From an uncultured Prevotella sp. (lineage in GTDB: Bacteria; Bacteroidota; Bacteroidia; Bacteroidales; Bacteroidaceae), in assembly GCA_905233165.1 (NCBI GenBank), contig CAJODL010000012.1, positions 40,362-104,361 on the forward strand: a stretch of 64,000 nt of DNA, in the 5' to 3' direction. The position numbers and the translations under genes are program-made. Positions 61,656 through 64,000 of the stretch are shown in pieces. Under the pieces are notes generated by a model that saw nothing but the letters and a program-made list of their open reading frames with translations, was not told the DNA's origin and did no database searches. How positions within the stretch are numbered: position 1 is the first letter of the stretch; each line of letters starts with the position of its first letter.

Positions 61656-62030
61656 ATGGAACAGAAGAGAACTACTCCGGAACTTATTACAGAACTGAAG
61701 CCTAACGAGATTTTCGTCTTTGGTAGTAACCTACAGGGTATGCATGGTGGCGGTGCTGCATATATTGCTTATCGCAAGTTTGGCGCTATCATGGGGCAGG
61801 GCGTCGGTCTGCAAGGACAGAGCTATGGCATCCCAACAATGCAGGGTGGGGTGGATACCATCAAACCGTATGTGGACGAATTCATAGAGTTTGCAGAGCA
61901 ACATCAGGAAATGACTTTCCTCGTTACTCGCATTGGCTGCGGCATCGCTGGCTTTACGGATGAGGAGATCGCTCCGCTTTTTGAGGCTGCTCACAACGTA
62001 AAAAATATCGTATTGCCACCAGGGTGGTGA
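61656..62030 (+). CDS. macrodomain-like protein (A1S_2505 family type)
   Basis: 124 residues from the ATG after the promoter. EIFVFGSNLQGMHGGGAAYI, GQSYGIPTM and LVTRIGCGIAGFTDEEIAPL are shared with small macrodomain-like proteins found in phages and bacteria and annotated as A1S_2505 family. The glycine-rich loop would bind an ADP-ribose-like ligand. A phage or defence link is possible, but the gene is isolated here. Confidence 0.78.
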   Translation: MEQKRTTPELITELKPNEIFVFGSNLQGMHGGGAAYIAYRKFGAIMGQGVGLQGQSYGIPTMQGGVDTIKPYVDEFIEFAEQHQEMTFLVTRIGCGIAGFTDEEIAPLFEAAHNVKNIVLPPGW

Positions 62031-62096
62031 TGATAGTTTAGAGTTTAAAGTTTAGAGTTTAGAGTTAAAAGTTAATAATTAAAAACCGAAACAATT
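62031..62096 (+). repeat. spacer repeat of the TTTAGAGTTTAAAG type
   Basis: GTTTAGAGTTTAAAGTTTAG units fill the gap before the flavodoxin-family gene. Confidence 0.6.
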
Positions 62097-62612
62097 ATGA
62101 ACGTACTTATTTTACAGGCTTCTCCACGTGCTAAAGGTAATACTGCATGGATGGCAGAGGAGTTTAAGAATGCTGCTGAGGCAGCTGGTCATCAGGTGAC
62201 TCTCGTAAATGTGTCAAAAAAGAAAATTGCTGGCTGTCTGGCTTGCGAATATTGTCATAACAAGGGAAATGGTGCATGCATCCAGAAGGATGATATGCAG
62301 GAACTGTATCCGCTGATGGCAGAGGCTGAGGTGTTGGTACTGGCTGCGCCAATTTATTACTTCACTCTGAATGCCCAGATACAGGCTCCTATACAGCGTA
62401 TGTATTGTGTCAACAAACCTGCCAAAGTGCAGAAGATGGCTCTGCTGATGTCGTCTTACTCTCCAAATGTGTATGATGGCGCTACAGCGGAATACCGCGA
62501 CATTTGTAACTATTGGGGTACAAAGAATATTGGCATTGTCTCAGCAAAAATTGACGAACAGAAGACAGACGAGACAAAGGCAAAGATAGTAGAAGTCGTG
62601 AAGGGTATTTAA
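62097..62612 (+). CDS. flavodoxin-family NAD(P)H oxidoreductase
   Basis: 171 residues. LILQASPRAKGNTAWMAEEF is the FMN phosphate-binding loop (S-P-R-x-x-G-N-T), GCLACEYCHNKGNGAC a Cys cluster seen in iron-sulfur flavoproteins and related NADPH-dependent FMN reductases, and APIYYFTLNAQIQAPIQRMY the isoalloxazine loop. It reduces flavin or an unknown acceptor in the cytoplasm. The Cys spacing is not that of a full ISF [4Fe-4S] site, so cluster binding is uncertain. Confidence 0.85.
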   Translation: MNVLILQASPRAKGNTAWMAEEFKNAAEAAGHQVTLVNVSKKKIAGCLACEYCHNKGNGACIQKDDMQELYPLMAEAEVLVLAAPIYYFTLNAQIQAPIQRMYCVNKPAKVQKMALLMSSYSPNVYDGATAEYRDICNYWGTKNIGIVSAKIDEQKTDETKAKIVEVVKGI

Positions 62613-62662
62613 CCCTTAACATTTCACCTTTAACCTTTAACCGTTAACCTTTAACCATTACC
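62613..62662 (+). repeat. spacer repeat of the CCTTTAACC type
   Basis: ACCTTTAACCTTTAACCG units lie directly before the acyltransferase ATG. Confidence 0.6.
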
Positions 62663-63592
62663 ATGGGTCGCCTATCTGAACTGGATTTCCTAAAGTGTGT
62701 CATGATAATCCTGATGATTAGCTTTCATCTGGTTTATATAGGCGACTCATATCCTTATGCTAAGCAGGTGGTATATACCTTCCATATGCCTGTGTTCCTG
62801 ATTATATCGGGATTCTTGATGAATATCGGGAAACCTGCTGCAAAATTCTGCAAGACAATAGCGGCGTTTCTCGTACCTTATATTATAATGGAGGGCGGAT
62901 ATATCTTTATGGCATCGATAGTGCCGATACGGGAACATATAGATAGCCTGACACCTGCTGTTTTTTACGAAAAGATGGTATTGCATCCTCTGGGACCGTA
63001 TTGGTTCTTGAGAACGCTTATGCTTTGCAGCATACCGTATTTCATCATATTCAGATATCTGCCAATAAACAGGGGGATGAAGTGTGCCTTGTTGGTTATT
63101 GCGTATGTGCTATACTCAAAGGCAGGCATCGTGGCGCTGACAATGCCAACATATTTCTTTGTGGGTGTCGTAATACGTCAAAGCAACTCTGTCTTTACGG
63201 ATGTCTTCAGACCTATGTGGCTGTCGTTGCTCTTCATTATCGTATTGGTAACAGAACCTCAGAATCTGGATGCGCGACACATTGGTGGGGGATTGATAGT
63301 GTATTTTGTCACCAGTTTCTTGCTGGCGATCTATCCGTACATAAAAGGGAAGCTGCAAAGAGGAATTCTCTTCATTGGACGCAATACTTTGCCGCTGTTC
63401 CTTTTCTCACCAATATTCACAATTTTATGCAAACAGATGTTGCCGTACCTGGAGTTTGACAGCACAGGAATGATATTCCTATTCCTTTCTCTCATTATCT
63501 GCATCTCAGGAAGTTTGGCAATAGCATGGGCTATGGACAAAACAAACATCTCAAAATACTTCTTCCTAAAAGAAAAAGCTTTAAACCTCTAG
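62663..63592 (+). CDS. acyltransferase 3 family membrane protein
   Basis: 309 residues with about ten helices. The family N-terminus is present (LSELDFLKCVMIILMISFHL with the catalytic-type His) together with FHMPVFLIISGFLM and GPYWFLRTLML. Such proteins add O-acetyl or O-acyl groups to surface polysaccharides or lipids across the membrane. Here it has no glycan-locus neighbours, so the acceptor is unknown. Confidence 0.88.
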   Translation: MGRLSELDFLKCVMIILMISFHLVYIGDSYPYAKQVVYTFHMPVFLIISGFLMNIGKPAAKFCKTIAAFLVPYIIMEGGYIFMASIVPIREHIDSLTPAVFYEKMVLHPLGPYWFLRTLMLCSIPYFIIFRYLPINRGMKCALLVIAYVLYSKAGIVALTMPTYFFVGVVIRQSNSVFTDVFRPMWLSLLFIIVLVTEPQNLDARHIGGGLIVYFVTSFLLAIYPYIKGKLQRGILFIGRNTLPLFLFSPIFTILCKQMLPYLEFDSTGMIFLFLSLIICISGSLAIAWAMDKTNISKYFFLKEKALNL

Positions 63593-63753
63593 TATTTTCG
63601 GGCCTTCTTGCTTGTTTTTGCAAAATTTCCTCAAAAATCGCTGCACAAAATCGCTATTTTGAGAATTTAGTTACTTTGGGGACTCTTTTTACCTTGACGA
63701 TTGTCAAATTAAACCCCAAAATGAAAGTTTTTTTGAAAATTTCTCGAAAAAAA

Positions 63754-63785
63754 TTTGGTCAGTTGGAAAAAAAGTCATACCTTTG
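63754..63785 (+). promoter_or_regulatory. promoter pointing out of the window
   Basis: TTTG (63754-63757), 20 bp, TACCTTTG (63778-63785). The following 215 bases to the window end contain no long frame, so the transcript has a long leader or is a non-coding RNA. Two stretches, ACGGGG-type hairpin near 63805 and GGAC...GTCC near 63890, might be structured. The rest of the 63593-63753 gap has no feature that I can support. Confidence 0.6.
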
Positions 63786-64000
63786 CATCCGCTTTCCCAA
63801 AAACGGGGTTATAAAGCAGAGCGATATTTGATATATTTTACATAAACAGAAATTGTAGTAGTACAAGAAGCAAGGTGTATGGACTTTTACCGGACTTTTT
63901 TATTATTGTCCGTGTTACGTACATTATATATGTATAAATAAGTCATACCCATCAATTCTTTTCTAGTATGGATAAATTTCGGAGTCATTCTTGAGCACAC

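Overview
The window looks like a chromosomal segment of a Prevotella-type member of the Bacteroidales. The main signs are promoters of the Bacteroidetes form (TTTG, 19-20 bp, TAnnTTTG) before many genes, an ATGA overlap style of gene packing, families typical of the order (class III fructose-bisphosphatase, DUF4468, DUF3098, Porin_10-like porin, DUF4861), and spacers filled with short degenerate repeats such as AAAGTTTAGAGTTTAAAG. No rRNA, tRNA or CRISPR array was seen.

Region 1 (1-2470, minus) is a tight operon: RluA-type pseudouridine synthase, DUF4468-like protein, small membrane protein and the start of a porin. It is divergent from region 2 (2610-7975, plus), a complete rnfBCDGEA operon for a ferredoxin:NAD+ oxidoreductase ion pump, headed by a small Cys-rich membrane protein. 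A TonB-dependent receptor and a DUF362 protein follow (8229-11128). Region 3 (11621-24818, plus) holds hisHAFIE, ftsE, lysC, lysA, an unknown gene, fbp, small genes, glnS, a TPR protein and a DedA protein. A probable small RNA and a hemolysin III protein follow.

Region 4 (25790-47308, minus) is mostly housekeeping: a TPR protein, a four-helix-bundle protein, an ABC-type binding lipoprotein, RluD, a PASTA protein, then kduI with an orphan galactitol-type PTS EIIC and a DUF4861 protein (probably pectin or uronate use) overlapping the end of an ftsX-DUF3098-uppP-truB-queA-folK operon, a large CotH/lamin-tail/dockerin surface protein, RNase H, argS (frameshifted here) and metG.

Region 5 (47585-61294, plus) is an accessory island. 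It carries a broken antirepressor-like gene, a broken DUF4143-type ATPase, a YoeB-like toxin-antitoxin pair, rhuM, and a two-gene PLD-helicase plus Eco57I-type methylase system with small AT-rich genes of unknown function. Four cassettes in it start with copies of the same leader repeat, and the helicase operon is preceded by a strongly folded RNA. The methylase shows a sharp composition break, and a fossil methylase C-terminus lies downstream, suggesting replacement of its specificity half. DUF4160/DUF2442-HTH genes and two 11-bp tandem arrays close the island.

Region 6 (61656-64000, plus) has a macrodomain-like protein, a flavodoxin-family protein, an acyltransferase and a promoter pointing to a gene beyond the window. 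The most notable points are the folded RNA, the leader-repeat cassettes, the methylase fossil, the argS frameshift and in-frame spacer-repeat insertions inside several genes.
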